DNA of 64,000 nt from Lunularia cruciata (GCA_948567375.1 OX419756.1:2175001-2239000); one strand, 5' to 3'; shown: positions 21,116 through 33,380, counted from the stretch's first letter. Program-made: numbers and translations. Notes: generated from the sequence alone by a model not told the origin.

Positions 21116-21798
21116 ATTGATTGGCTGCTACATTGGGCCCTTGGGAGCAGTAGTGTCATACCCCGAACTACTAGAGGTCCTAACCTCTATGTGAAAAACT
21201 TCCTCCACTCTGGCTGCAAGCTCCACACGTCCTCTAGCTGCATCCCAAGTGGACCAAGAGTGTAATCCAAGTAGCACATGCTCACTTGGATGGACTCCAA
21301 GTAGACTACTCTACCTAGTAGCTATTGGCTGTGTCTCAAGAATACCATGTCCACTTGGTCCATCACCCTAACATGTGCTTGAATTGTCTCAATAGGCACA
21401 AGGCTTACAAGTGTCCGAGTGGTGATGCCTATCAAGCACATCCTATGCTACTTTGCCAAGCTAAGGCTCACAATTTAGGTAAAATAGTTCAGGTCCATAG
21501 CTTGACCTAACACTTGATGCCTAGATGCCTTTGACACTGTTGGAACAATGGTAATACCGGTGCAAAAATCCATTGCTTACTCTCTCTCATTGGCATTGGG
21601 CTCCACCAATTGTTATAACTATGAGTCCCAAACAAGTCCAGATCCTCCCTCTCAGAAAGCATGAGAGCCTTGGAAACTCATGAGTGTAGGAAAAGCGGCT
21701 CTAGGCTATCCAACTAGGTTCACCACTATCATAGGTCACTGATCAGCCACTACCACCATCCGAGACTACCGCCTAACATCCAAGATATCATCAACAAG
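21116..21798 (-). other. element D internal sequence between solo LTR and RT
   Basis: No open frame of note and no domain that I recognise; by position it should contain the protease region. Too decayed to assign. Confidence 0.4.
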
Positions 21799-21803
21799 GA
21801 TGT
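21799..21803. repeat. target-site duplication GATGT, left
   Basis: GATGT immediately left of the solo LTR; the same five bases occur at 23678-23682 on its right. Confidence 0.85.
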
Positions 21804-23677
21804 TGTGACAACCCGACAAATATCACTTTTGCGGTAATCGGGTAAGTAAAGTTTGTTCCCGCAGAGATACAAGTCAAAAATGTCCAAATACAAAGTCAAA
21901 GTAACAATTTAGTTCTTCTTGGTTGCGTCTTTAATCTCTCAGGCAGAAACCACACCCAAAAGAGAGTAACAAGCATTGACTCGCAGTCTTGTCACAAATT
22001 AACACTTCTTAATCACAACTCCATCAAATCTTTCCAAACAATCTTGATTGTGATGATTTAGGCTCTCTTGAAAACGGCACTTCACTGCAAAACGACTTCG
22101 CCTCAGAATTGTGTTCCACCCCTTCACTGAAGGCACAACTTCCTCGATTGAAATTGCTTCACATCAACCTCGCACTACACTCACAAATGCAAAATACTAC
22201 CAACACTACAATTCCTCTCAGATCTGTCAAAGCATTACTTCGATTGCACTTCACTAAGGATCAAACACACAAAATGAAGATCAAGGCTGTGGAATCCAAC
22301 ATCCAACAAGCACACTGACTTGCACTTCAAAATTCTTCACACACTCACAAACATAGACACAAAGTTGATACTCGGAATCAAGCTCAAGCGACAAGCACTA
22401 CTTCATAGCACTTCGCTTTATCTATTCTCAGAAATAATGAGCACTGAACAACAATTTTTTGCGAATGCCACTTTTAAATAGTGAACAAATTGACAGTTCA
22501 AACAACTATACCGTTCTACAACAACTATTCTAACCTGCAGATCCAAAATGACAATGCACCTCTTCATATCTGTCTCTTCAAATCTCAAATCAGTTACTAA
22601 TCTGATCCAATGTCTACTTCATCCTCGGTTTTCAAACCCGATCCCGAAGTAACTTTACTTCCTAATATTCTGTCCTCGAGTTTCACATCTTCTACTTCTT
22701 CTACCAGATCCAACAATTCTCTTTCCTGATCTAAAATTCCACTAGTGGGTAATCTATGTAACTCCTTATCTCCCGACCCACTCTTCTCTAATGTATCAAA
22801 TAACAGATCCGATGACACCTGCACTCCTGTCTCTCTTACTTCGGGTTTAACTACTATCAATTCTTTTACTAATTCTACTGTGTCATCATCAAGAATTGTA
22901 ATTGAAAGCATGAATACATTATCTACACTTTCAATTTGTAACTCACTTTCCCCTAATCACTCATATTATTGACCCAAAGACACTTACTGTGTGATCTTGC
23001 ACTTTGGGTTTATTCACTACTGCTACTTCTCCTTCAATTTCTATCATATCTTCAATCAGAACTGAAATTGAAGTCATGGGTATCCTAACTATCTTCTTTC
23101 TCTACTCTAACTTCCTCTGATCCCTCTCGCAAAACTCCCAAAGTAACCTTCACTGTACTCCGAGGTCCGACTTCCTCGGATTTAGTCATCTTCATCTTGA
23201 GGCAAAGTCTTATGACCCGAAGTCATGTGAACCCAAAGTCCGAAGTACGAAGACACTTTGACCCGAAGTACATCTACTCTAGAAACTTCAAATGCTTGTA
23301 ACTTCTTATATAGACCTCTAAACTTTGCGATTTTGGTGGCAATGGAAAGCCCTGAACAAGATGCTTCCAACGAGATATAGCACGCTTGATTTGGACTTGT
23401 CGTCATTTAGATATAGCCCCCGCAAGAATCCTGACGTGCAACTTCTATTCCTCTTTCGGGTTTGCCCTCCTTAACGTCTGATCCGAGTTTTTCCCTCCTC
23501 TGACACAAAGTAAATTTCTTTGGGTTTGATCCAATCTGATTCCTTCTTCCTCTAACATGAAGTCAACTTCTTCGGGTCTGATCAAAACATAAGTTTCCCT
23601 TCATTTCTTCTCCATTTGGTTTCAGCAAGGCATTTCTTCTTCAAAACTCATCCAAAATGAAAAATGTGGGTACCACA
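21804..23677 (-). repeat. solo LTR of the B family inserted in element D
   Basis: On the minus strand it starts TGTGGTACCCACATTTTT (23677) and ends GGGTTGTCACA (21804), 1874 bases. It is flanked by perfect 5-bp duplications GATGT and by no internal domains, which is the signature of an LTR left after recombination between two LTRs. It matches LTR B of 7097-10496 at both ends and in the C-terminal part of the embedded reading frame, but lacks about 1.5 kb. Confidence 0.9.
22597..22911 (-). pseudogene. remnant of the LTR-internal protein gene in the solo LTR
   Basis: A 104-residue frame similar to the end of the gene at 7793-9705: shared EKSGSGDKEL, RLPTSGI, ELLDLVEE and EVDIGSD-type ends, in the same order and at the same distance from the LTR end. 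The N-terminal two thirds seen in LTR B are absent. Conservation of sequence in two LTRs argues that the gene belongs to the LTR. Confidence 0.6.
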
Positions 23678-23682
23678 GATGT
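23678..23682. repeat. target-site duplication GATGT, right
   Basis: Partner of 21799-21803. Confidence 0.85.
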
Positions 23683-25637
23683 GGTCTAGTCATTGTATCC
23701 CATCATATGCATGCTGTAGAACCTCTCTAGGTAAGAGGTTTGTCCACCAAAGACAAAGATGATGGGCCCATGATCTTGCTCTAGTTGCATCTAACAATAT
23801 AGTAGGTCCTATCCAAGAATAGACTTGATGTGTACTCACAACCACTCTTGTGCAAGAATCACCTATCAAAGGAACGTTCTCCAAAAGGTAAATAGGAGAA
23901 ACGGACTGATGAACTTGGAGATGTTGTAGTATCATTAACATCTCTAAAAACACACCAAACCAAGGATCCTGAAGCCCAAACCTCAGCCAACACATGTATG
24001 TCCCTGACATGGCCATCCAGAAATCACCAAGTGAACATGCCCATGTTGCTCTAAATCATGCGCCCCCAGTAAGGAAATGTCTGTTGGTAAGGCGCTATGG
24101 TTACCTCTGACTGCTGATATTGGTAATAACTCCGGATACCCATAAGCCAAGTGTGCCACATGATGTAGAGAGACTCGCCAAGTAGTCTCATCTCTCTCCA
24201 CATACAAGTACGTCTATACTCCAAATCTGAGTGATCTCCTCTAGAACTAGAGTATCCTTTGCATGGGCATTCTCCTCCAACAAGTCACCAGGCCCAAATA
24301 ACTGCACCACTGAAAGCTAAAACTAAGGTTGTCATGGTCTCAAACTGTAATGAGCCAAGACTGCCACTATTGAAGCGTACTAGTAAGTGACATAGTTGTC
24401 CCTCACCAGACTACCAACTTGGTCTATAGGAGGTTGTCTCCTCCCAATAGTCAATATTGAAACCCATGGAATACAACACTACTCCCCCAACTAGCACATC
24501 GTATTACTCAACTATTGTTGCAATAGCCTGAGCTCTCATCATCAAGTTATTAGTTAGATGACCAGGTTGAACCTAGACAACAAACTCCCATGTGTGATAT
24601 ATTGTGTCAAACCACTACCTAGAGATGTCTGGATCTGAAATGGACACCTCTCCACATTGGTCTTTTATAACTCTAGACCAACTATTGCAACCTTCCCCAG
24701 CATACAAGGCTACGCACCAGAGTCTAATAAGACTCTCTATGGTGTATAGACCTTCCTTGAAGGTCCCACCAAGCGAAAAATCCTCCTTTAGTTATCCAAT
24801 AGGACAACACCAAGTGTGACTATGCTCTCTCAAAGGCTGGTCTACTTGGCAACTCCTCTAGTCTAGTCGTTGTTGCCTGCCATAAACCATTGGTTGAACG
24901 GATCCCATGCTCCTCAACCAAGTCAGCTCCACTACCAACCACCTTTGCTCTAGTAGTAGGAACCACATCATCCCTCCTCTCACAAAGCATAGTAGCCAAT
25001 CGGAACACTGGGGCTGGGTCAACTCCCAATGTAAACATATCACTAGTTGAGAACAAAGGGCACCACATAATCAGCTGAGCCGCCACCAACATTGTGCTAT
25101 ACTCAATCTATGTAGTAGCAGGTGGCTGACTAGTAGGTAGTCCATCATGCACTCCATCACCACCTACCACACCTACATTGGGACGTCTAGGAGCCATGGA
25201 TGTTGTCTACAATGCTTCAGATAGCATGAAAGACTAGGGAAGTCTGACCTGTCTCCCAACCTCTCTTCTCTGTAGGTCCAACTCCACTCATGCTCCTCTA
25301 GGCTCTAGAGCAAGGATTGCACTCCTACTCACTACTACAGATGCATCCACCTGAGCTGCTCCGCACATGAAGTCCAAAGCATCTCTATCACCAGCATATG
25401 AGGTGGAAGCCTCAACACCCGGATCTGATCTCCTCTAAGCAATAGCCATACTAGCCAATCTCTGCTCCAATTGCTCAATCCGAGTAGCCATAGCTATATC
25501 AGAAAAAGGGCAGGTATTGCACCTCTACTAGGCGTAGATCCTCTACCACCACCTCTACTACCTCGTCCTCCATGAACAAGAGAGCTCCTTTACTACCTGC
25601 CATAGCAACCCTACCACTCCGTAACTCCAAGTGTAGG
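23683..25637 (-). pseudogene. gag C-terminal/protease region of element D
   Basis: Directly after the E insertion the minus-strand frame continues from the gag knuckle as LRSGRVAMAGSKGAL, then an RGG-rich tract (GGRGSRGGGRGSTPSRG), then a short coiled coil (MATRIEQLEQRLASMA near 25495-25445). A 90-residue open part lies at 24820-25092 (VFRLATMLCERRDDVV). Further frames at 23690-24207 are open but unrecognised. Gly/Arg-rich tracts are common RNA-binding parts of Gag. No protease motif could be pinned. Confidence 0.45.
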
Positions 25638-25642
25638 TCAAA
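25638..25642. repeat. target-site duplication TCAAA, left
   Basis: TCAAA immediately left of LTR E; repeated at 31184-31188. Confidence 0.9.
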
Positions 25643-26054
25643 TGTAAAAGACCTAAACCAAGGAGAGAAACAGGAGAATGGAAATTCACATTGGGACACT
25701 TGAATGGGGGAAAACTTCAAATGCCTAGCATGAGCTTTGGCTTTGATATTTATAGGTAGCATACAAGGCTCTTGAGAAGCTTCTCAAGAAGCTTCTTCAA
25801 GCCGCTTTCTTAGAGTGCAAGCCAAGTTAACTATGAAGCTTCTCAAGAAGCTTCCTTCTGGAAGTCGCCTACTTGGCGTGCAAGCTAAGCTAGTTGGAAG
25901 CTTCTAGAAGCTACTTACTTGAGATGCAAGCTAAGCTAGCCGTGAAGCTTCCCAAGAAGCTTCCTAGATACTTCTGGAATATTCTAGGCTAATTTGTCCT
26001 ATGTGCTACTTTGTAAGCCTAACTAACTTTGTCGCTAAACTCCATATTGTTACA
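25643..26054 (-). repeat. 3' LTR of element E
   Basis: 412 bases, TGTAACAATATGG at the high-coordinate end and GGTCTTTTACA at the low end when read on the minus strand. It contains TATAAATA (25747-25754) and GAAGCTTC-type repeats at about 25770-25960. The polypurine tract GGCAGGGGAATA lies at 26055-26066. Confidence 0.9.
25770..25960 (-). promoter_or_regulatory. heat-shock-element-like array in 3' LTR of E
   Basis: Repeated GAAgcTTC dyads at about 25772-25800 and 25835-25858, and GAAgcTTCtaGAA at 25897-25909, upstream of the TATA box on the minus strand. Confidence 0.5.
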
Positions 26055-27133
26055 TATTCCCCTGCCACTAGTTGGTGATGTCCTTGTTGCCAGTGAAGCT
26101 TCAAATTCCTGGATGGCTGTTTGTGCATTCTGGAGGTGAGAAAGAGGTTCCCATGTGGCATCATGAAGGGGATACCCTTTCCAAAGGACCTTTTACTCCG
26201 TATGTTGGCAACGGCCTTGTTAAATATGGCAACGTGCAAGGATACGATCAACTTTGTACTCCTCATGATCATTGATAGAGACAAGAAGAGGAGGAGGTTG
26301 GACTCAAGAGGAAAAGGAAGAGGGGTTAGGAACAAAGGGTTTCAACTTGGAAATATGAAATATAGGATGGATACGCATGTGACAAGGCAAGGCAAGTCGA
26401 TAAGCAACAGGAGAGACAATTTGGGTGATATCAAAGGGTCCTATCTAATAAGCAGCAAGTTTACAAACTTGGGTATCAAGTGGGAGAGGGAGGTTACTAG
26501 AGGATAGCATGACTTTATCACCAAATTCCAAGGTGAGATCACGACAATGGTGGTCCACATATTGTTTTTGGCAATTCTTAGCAACAAGGAGGTGAGACTT
26601 CGCTTGTTGGAGAGATTGGGATATAGTGGTCAAGAATGTGGAAGTATGAGGAACTTGAGATGGAGGGGGAGCAAGAAGAGGATCTAGAACAAGCGGGTCT
26701 TGGCCAAAATTGAGAAAGAAAGGAGAAAATCCGGTGCTTGCCTGTTTGGAATTGTTGTACATTCATCCCAATTGGTATGGTGGACATTGACAAAGGCACG
26801 CAACATATCTTCCAATTTATGATTTGCACATTTGGTTTGTCCATCAGTTTGAGGATGATAGGCCACAGAAAAACCAAGCTTGGTGCCGAGTATCTGGAAG
26901 AGTGCTTGCCAAAACTTCCCAATAAATTGAGGATCATGGTCAGAGATCAATACACGTGGCATCCCATGATGCTTGAAGACATTGTCAAAGTAGACTTGCG
27001 CTAAGGTTGGAGCATCCACGGTATCACAGGTTGGTGCTAAGTAGATTTGCTTACTAAGCTTACCCACAAACACCATGATTTCCGTGTGTCCTTGTTGTGT
27101 CTTTGGCAAGGATGTGATGAGATCCAAGCTCAC
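26055..27133 (-). pseudogene. integrase core and chromodomain of element E
   Basis: The frame 26684-27133 starts SLDLITSLPKTQQGH (first catalytic Asp) and keeps VLISDHDPQF (second Asp), but the third position reads DGQTKCANHKLED with Lys in place of the catalytic Glu. Downstream, 26445-26762 gives YNNSKQASTGFSPFFLNFGQ and the C-terminal domain. Across further frame changes near 26250-26080 the chromodomain KVLWKGYPLHDATWEPLSHL is readable, then QNAQTAIQEFEASLATR next to the polypurine tract. Confidence 0.8.
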
Positions 27134-28307
27134 ATGCTCCTAATGAGCGGATGGAATGGCGAGTGGTTGAAGGAGTCCACTTGGGTTCTTTTTGCTAGCC
27201 TTGTTACATTGGCAGCTCTCACATGATCGGACAAATTCTCAAACATCGCGTGTCATGTTGGGCCACTGCCATTGACGTTGGAGGGTACCCAAGGTCTTTT
27301 CCACACCCATGTGACCAACGATGGGTAAATCATAGGCTTCTTGAAGGTCCACACGTCGAAGATCACCTTTAGCTGGAACATAGATCCGGTCGTCATGTAA
27401 TAAAAGGCCCTCCTTGATGGAGAAGGTGTTGTACTCTTTATTGCATGCTGACCATGTTTCAAGGCAACCATGTTCCATTTGGAAGAAGGGATCTTGGTGT
27501 AGAGCTGACTGAAACTTGTTTTGGACCTTGGAGTCAACTTACACCGTTGAAATTGCCACTATGATGAGAGGAAGAGACTTTAAATCAGGTCATCGTGATA
27601 AAGCATCAGGGATGACATGGAACCAACCTGGTTTGTACTCAAGTTTGATGTCATACAGTTAGAGTTGTTCCTCCCATCAATGATGTCGACTCTTCATGTG
27701 TTCCAAGTGTAAGGTCTGCAACAATGGTTTGCATGATGTACATCAATTTGCATGATCACTTGCTTCCCCAAGAGGTAATGCCTCTATACCTTGGTAGTAT
27801 ATACCATTGCAAGTTGTTCTTTATCTCAAGCCAATTAGTTTTGTTCAGTTGTATTGAGTCGGTGAGACACAAAGGCAATGGGATGGAGTCCATCTGAGAA
27901 TTTTTGTTGTAGCATGGCTCCAATTGCAAAGTTAGAAGCATCAAAATCAACCACACAAGGTAGTTGAGGATCATATGGTTGAAAAATGGGTCTTGAAGAC
28001 ACCATATGCTTTAACTTTTGGAATGCTTCTTCATGCTTGGTGGTCCACTGGAAACTCAAGTTCTTTCCCAAGAGGGTCAGTCAATGGTGCAGCCACATGA
28101 GCATAATAATGGATGAATTGTCAATAAAAATTGGCCAGTCCATTGAATGCCCATACTTCTATAGCATCCTTCAATGTAGGCCAATTAGTACTGGCCTTGA
28201 TTTTCTTCTTCCATCTTGATCCCCTCTGATGAGATCTTATGACCCAAGAAGGTAACCTCCTTATGCCAAAAGGCACACTTTGACTTCTTGTAGTAAAATT
28301 TCCATTG
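27134..28307 (-). pseudogene. RNase H and integrase HHCC finger of element E
   Basis: The frame 27835-28071 holds the RNase H start VVDFDASNFAIGAML and ends ATEQN-like where a Glu-containing helix follows. The frame 27239-27478 holds the integrase finger, with EAYDLPIVGHMGVEKTLG (first His is Tyr), and a Cys pair follows (SCESCQCNKA). Stops and frameshifts separate the parts. Confidence 0.7.
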
Positions 28308-28958
28308 TCATAGTTGTCTTAGGACTTCTCGCACATGATTTATGTGTTTTGCCTTTATCTTACTATAAATCAAGATATCATCCAAGAACATCACCATGGA
28401 TTGATCCAATAGTCCATTCAACACTTGATTCATCTGATCCATGAAGATTACTGGAGCATTAGTGAGTCCGAAAGGTAGAACTCTCCACTCAAAATGCCCA
28501 TACCTTGTATGAAAGGTAGTCTTTTGCACATCCTCTCTATCAATAGGAATTTGCCAATAGCCGCTACAAAGATCCAACTTGGAAAAGTAGCGTGCTCCAC
28601 TTAGTTGATCAAGCAAGTCATCGATTCGAGGCAAGGGATATGCATTCTTCACGGATTGCTTATTGAGCTCCTGATAATCAATACAAAAATGAAGTCCTCC
28701 ATCCTTCTTTGGAACAAATAGTATGGGTGCTCCCCAAGGAGAGGTACTATGTTGTATGAAGTCCTTCTCCAACAACTCTGTACGTGTTGTTCGCAACTCC
28801 TCCAACTCTTTTGGTGAGAGCCAATAGATCGGTCTACTCATTGGAGTACTCCCTGGCAATAACTTGATCTTGAAGGGCATACCTCGATTAGAGGGTAATC
28901 CCTTTGGCAGATCATCCAGAAACACATCTGCAAACTCTTGAACTATCTGATCAACCAT
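28308..28958 (-). pseudogene. reverse transcriptase of element E
   Basis: 216 open codons covering nearly the full RT fingers and palm: RPIYWLSPKELEELRTTRTE, GAPILFVPKKDGGLHFCIDY, FSKLDLCSGYWQIPI, LPFGLTNAPVIFMDQMNQ and the intact catalytic FLDDILIYSK. The frame ends at a TAA/TAG near 28308 just after HVREVLRQL and then continues, frame-shifted, into the connection domain. This is the best-preserved RT in the window. Confidence 0.85.
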
Positions 28959-29303
28959 TGCTTGATGAGGCTCTTGGCCCTCCTCAGATTATTCTTGTGC
29001 AATTAGCTTGATCCACATCGTGAATACAGACTTATCTTCCTCCAAAGCTTGCTCTATGGTTGCTTTACTAACCAAATTCCCTTCCAAGGACTCATCTCTC
29101 TTTCAAGCTTGCTCCATGATTGCCTTCTTGGCAAACTTCTCATCTTGGGACTCCACTCCTTCCAAGGTTTGCTCTATGGCTACCTTCTCAACAAACTTCC
29201 ATGCCAGACAACCTAATCTGAAATTCCTACCTTGGTGTTGTACTTGAATTTGGCATCGAGTCCAATCGAATTGAACCTTATGAAGTTCAAGCTTAGGTAG
29301 GTC

Positions 29304-29606
29304 CTAAATGATATCATAGTGTAGAGGTACCACAAACCTCATACACTCCAAATACTCCTTCCCAATCTTGTAGGTAACAGGATGCGAGGTGCGGAATGCA
29401 GAACCCTTTCCACCATCCGCCATCATCAAACTACTTCCAATCATTGGCTTGATAGGAATACCCAATTCCTTTGCTACTTGCATAGACATGCAATTCTTTG
29501 AACTTCTAGAATCAACCAAAATCCTACAACCCCAATTAGATATTGTACCTTGCAAGTGAAGCAAACTTGCATAGGTCAAGCCTTCAATCCTATTGGAACT
29601 AATCAA
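29304..29606 (-). pseudogene. aspartic protease of element E
   Basis: 100 open codons with the active-site segment ILVDSRSSKNCMS, where the D-S-G of the family is D-S-R, likely inactive. The flanking text VAKELGIPIKP and GSSLMMADGGKG is usual for the protease fold of this lineage. Confidence 0.7.
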
Positions 29607-30800
29607 GCTCCTAGTATGCGGCTTGAAATCTCCTACTAGGATTCTTTGTTTCCTTGATCATTCAATTCCACAAACTCCATCTGGGCAACTTGTCAACGTC
29701 GCCTATTCCTAAGTGTACATTCAACAATGCAATGTCTAACTTGGTGACAATAAAAACAACCTCCATTTTGTTGTAATCTTTCTCTAATTGTTGCACCAAG
29801 TGGCCTCCGTTGGATAGCATCAATCTCCATTAGTGTTGGTTCTTCCACCCATGCGTATAGTATTGGGAAGCTTGGTGTAAGTCAAGTTTGAGACCAAGTT
29901 GTCGCAACCAAGAAATCAAAGCGCTTAGCCAATTGCATGGCTTCTTCTATGTTTCATGGTTCTTGCATGGTCACCTCCAATTTAGTTTGTGACTTCAATC
30001 CTTGCACAAATTGATCCAGAACTTCTCCTTCTTGTATTTGGAATTTGCATGATGATGTTTTGAAATTGTGTGATGTAGTCTCTTATTGAGCCAATCTGCT
30101 TCACCTCTGCCAATTTATCTTGTGCAGATTGGGTGGCATTTATAGTTTGAAATCAACCAAGTATTGTATCCTTGAATTCTGTCCATGTCAAGATTGGTGC
30201 AATAATCCTTCATTCAGCTCGCTCCACTCAAAATCACCACCAAAGTTTTGCTACACCATCCAATTGGCTAGAAGCCAAGAGAATCTATTTCCGTTCATCT
30301 TGAAGATTGGTGGCTTCGAAGTAACATTTCCAATCAAACACAAAATTTTCCACTATGCCCTTTTTTGCCTTCAAATACCTTGGTTTTTGGAAACTGAATA
30401 CGATCTTCTCTATCTCGGACTGGCGCTCTCTTTATATGTTCTCGTTGTTATTGGTCTCATTTTTGTTGGTCTCATTCACCCAACAATTGAGTAAGGTGGT
30501 CAATTTGTTGTTGCATTGCAAGGATAACGTTTGGTATTACCGCCATAGCTACTACTCTATCCTACTACTCTCAATTTATCTAATTGATTAACACATAGAT
30601 TCAACGTGTCCACCTTTCTCTATAAGTGACAATCGGAAGTATCAAGGGTTCCTCAGACACGATGATCATATGTAGAAAATCTTGCCCAAAGCGTGAGGTG
30701 ATGAATTATGTGAAGTGGTGCTTGGATAATATCTGGACATGAAAATCCTAATGGTTTGGCGGAAGTGGATTGGGTGGTCCATAAATTCCATCCATCCCAT
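29607..30800 (-). pseudogene. gag of element E
   Basis: An intact CCHC knuckle, CFYCHQVRHCIVEC, lies at 29717-29758 on the minus strand, about 110 bases upstream of the protease frame. Upstream to about 30780 the capsid region is broken by stops. The plus-strand frames at 30120-30494 and 30355-30591 are shadows. Confidence 0.6.
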
Positions 30801-30802
30801 TC

Positions 30803-30816
30803 TTGCTCTGATGCCA
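30803..30816 (-). other. primer-binding site of element E
   Basis: Read on the minus strand, TTGGCATCAGAGCA follows the 5' LTR end ACA after one base. It differs at one position from TGGTATCAGAGC, the usual site complementary to initiator methionine tRNA in plant elements. Confidence 0.8.
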
Positions 30817-30817
30817 A

Positions 30818-31183
30818 TGTAAAAGACAACGACTAAGGAGAGAAATTGGAGAATGGAAACTCACATTGGGACACTTGAATGTGGGAAAACTCCGAATGCC
30901 TAGCATGAGCTTTGGCTTTGGTATTTATAGGTAGCATACAAGGCTCTTGAGAAGCTTCTCAAGAAGCTTCCTTCTAGAAGTTGTCTACTTGGCATGCAAG
31001 CTAAGCTAGTTGGAAGCTTCTAGAAGCTTCCTTCTAGAAGCCACTTACTTGAGGTGCAAGCTAAGCTAGTCAGGAAGCTTCCTAAGAAGCTTCCTACATA
31101 CTTCCAAAATATTCTAGGCTAATTTGTTTTATGTGCTACTTTGTAAGCCCGACTAACTTCATTGCTAACTCCATATTGTTACA
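30818..31183 (-). repeat. 5' LTR of element E
   Basis: 366 bases, same ends as the 3' LTR. TATAAATA at 30922-30929 on the minus strand. Confidence 0.9.
30949..31096 (-). promoter_or_regulatory. heat-shock-element-like array in 5' LTR of E
   Basis: GAAgcTTCtcaaGAAgcTTC at 30951-30970, TTCtaGAA at 30973-30980, and GAAgcTTCtaGAAgcTTC at 31013-31030 followed at once by cTTCtaGAA. These are contiguous or near-contiguous inverted GAA units upstream of the TATA box. Confidence 0.55.
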
Positions 31184-31188
31184 TCAAA
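31184..31188. repeat. target-site duplication TCAAA, right
   Basis: Partner of 25638-25642. Confidence 0.9.
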
Positions 31189-32663
31189 GCACCGATCACT
31201 AGTGTGACCAACTCTGTGGCAATGCTCACACTATCTCTATGTTGGTTGTGATGCAACAGAGGTATCATGCCACTTCACTAAGTACACTCTCTCCTATAGT
31301 GAGGTCCACCATAAGTCCAACAAGCAACACTACCACTCATTGGCTGCTATTGACCCAAAAATGAAGGTAAAGGTCTAACTACAATAGGCCTTCTACTTGC
31401 TCCATAGGATTTGGGTTGTCCACCTTGTCCTCAAAAACCAACTAGGCGTGGTGCACTTTAGTGCACTCTAGAAGAAGTAATAATTGTGGATGAGGTCTCT
31501 CTACCAAATCCAGATGTCACTTCCCTCTCTTCTACCATGTTGAGCTCAATACGCTCAACCAAACCAAAGACCACTGCCAAAGTAGGCAAAGTAGCCTGTA
31601 ACAACGAAGCCTGTATTTGCTGCATCACAAACTCTACATTGCAACTCCCTATCCAATATCCCATACCAAAACTAGACTTCCTGGGCCTCAGTAACTCTCT
31701 AAGTGAAACTGATCAGCCACTTCATGCGAGTGTATGCCTCGCGTAGGCTCTCTCCAACCTTCTGCTGGAACTCCAGCAAGCTCCTCAACTTGTTAGTCCG
31801 CACTCCCTGGTAGTTCTGCCTCAAACAATGGAAGAACTCCACCATGGGGTTAAAGATCGGTACCACACCACCTCTTGTAGCGGTACCTCCACTCATAATA
31901 GCACTATCTCTAACTAGTGCACCTCCACTAGCTCCACCAACACTACTTGAGCTAGAACTCGTAGATACAACCGATCTTCTCTTGACCACCAAGCTTGAAG
32001 TGATAGAGACATAGTTTAGAGACCAATATTTTCTCCATAACTCAATGTCCTCTAAGTGAGCTCTCCTGAACTCATGGTAATCGTCCATTGGCAGATCCTC
32101 CAAATGCTGAAACAACCACTTCCATGCCATGAAAGGTGTAAACAAAGTTGGGTTCTGCATCTATTGCAAATCACACCAACTATCAAACTCCTAGATGAAG
32201 TCATCCAACTCAATATACCCATTGTACCAGAGTAATGCTTAGGGGTTTTAAAGGCCCCATAAATCTTGTCCATGTCCCACAACAATGGTGCAAATATGAT
32301 AAGTGCACTCTCAACTGGATCAACTCTTGTGTCAAACTCCAACTTAGAGTCAATCTCCTCCCTCACTGGGACCTGAGATACAAGCTGATATCAAGCACCA
32401 CTTCGAGTAAACCCACTATGTATTGCAGGGTTATCTCCTCTAGAATCCCCAAAGAACTCCGTCATGACAAAGAAACTACAACCGCAAACTACAACATCAA
32501 GTACTCCACCAAGTGCCAACACTAGCCAAGCACCACCAAGTGCCAACACCAACCTAGCACCACAAAGTGCCAAAACTAACAAAACACTATCCACTAATGT
32601 AACTCTAACTAAGACAACTACACTAGGGGCAAGGGCAACTTGTAACCTACCATCACAACACAT
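31189..32663 (-). pseudogene. gag of element D with two zinc knuckles
   Basis: The capsid-like segment is in 31699-32160 (NYQGVRTNKLRSLLEFQQKV, then GESLREAYTRMKWLIS), with neighbouring fragments at 32052-32366. The nucleocapsid part reads a first knuckle at 31284-31322, CWTYGGPHYRREC (second Cys replaced by Tyr), and a second, intact knuckle at 31189-31230, CEHCHRVGHTSDRC. The second ends exactly at the E insertion and continues in frame at 25637. The N-terminal part (32391-32663) is open in the minus strand but hydrophobic and probably a chance frame. Confidence 0.65.
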
Positions 32664-33380
32664 ATTCTCAAGATCTACAGGTCATCACTTCTTGCCTCAC
32701 CGGAAAAAAAAAAGATAGTCTGATTGGTCATCACTCCAGCCTCATTACCGAGAGCACACCAAAGCACCAATGCTCAAAATTCAAGGCACGTCACACAAAC
32801 AAGGTGCACACACAAGAAATAGAGAATGGAGAGGGTCCAATCACAAGAATGTTAAATGAAAACAGTACATCTCATAAATCAACACAAGACTAACTCTGCC
32901 ACCATTTGGCATTTGACATAATTGGAGTACCTATCTACTTCCTAAGCTATGAGAATCACCAAGAATCGGATCAATGTTCTTCTCGCCAAAATTGGACATG
33001 ACTCCTTCACAAAATCTGATGTAAAATCTGACATAAATCCTTAAAACTAGCTGATTGCTAAATCCTTTGCTAACTCTTCACTTGAGCCAAATTGGAAAAT
33101 TGGTTTGTCCAATCTTTAATTTGCAAGGATATGCTTCCAACTCCACTTTCAATTTCAATTTTTAAGTTCAACTCACAACAAATTGGTCCTGAGCTCAAAA
33201 TCATAATTTCCACTTGAAAATTGCTTCTCCTTGGCTCCAAATTTTGCTAGCACTTCCGCACACACTCTCTCTTAGGGAAATCTGAACTACTTGATTGGGA
33301 CACCATGATCCATCAAGCTTGGAAATACCACCAACACTCATAGTTACTGCACCCAATTTCTCCCTTACTCACTTCTTTGA
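32664..33380 (-). other. 5' untranslated region of element D
   Basis: No open frame. Lies between the 5' LTR and gag. Immediately after the LTR end the minus strand reads TCAAAGAAGTGAG, which does not begin with the TGG expected of a tRNA 3'-end complement. Confidence 0.4.

Larger units (their letters stand above)
25643..31183 (-). mobile_element. complete Ty3 chromovirus element E nested in D
   Basis: 5541 bases with two LTRs (25643-26054 and 30818-31183), a tRNA-Met-type primer site, gag knuckle, protease, RT, RNase H, integrase and chromodomain on the minus strand, flanked by the 5-bp duplication TCAAA. Same family as C and G. The LTRs differ by many substitutions and one about 50-base length difference, so the insertion is not recent. 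Confidence 0.92.

Noticed and set aside
30120-30591. Membrane-protein-like frames (hydrophobic) on the plus strand
   Set aside because: They lie antisense to the gag region of element E and are explained as shadows.
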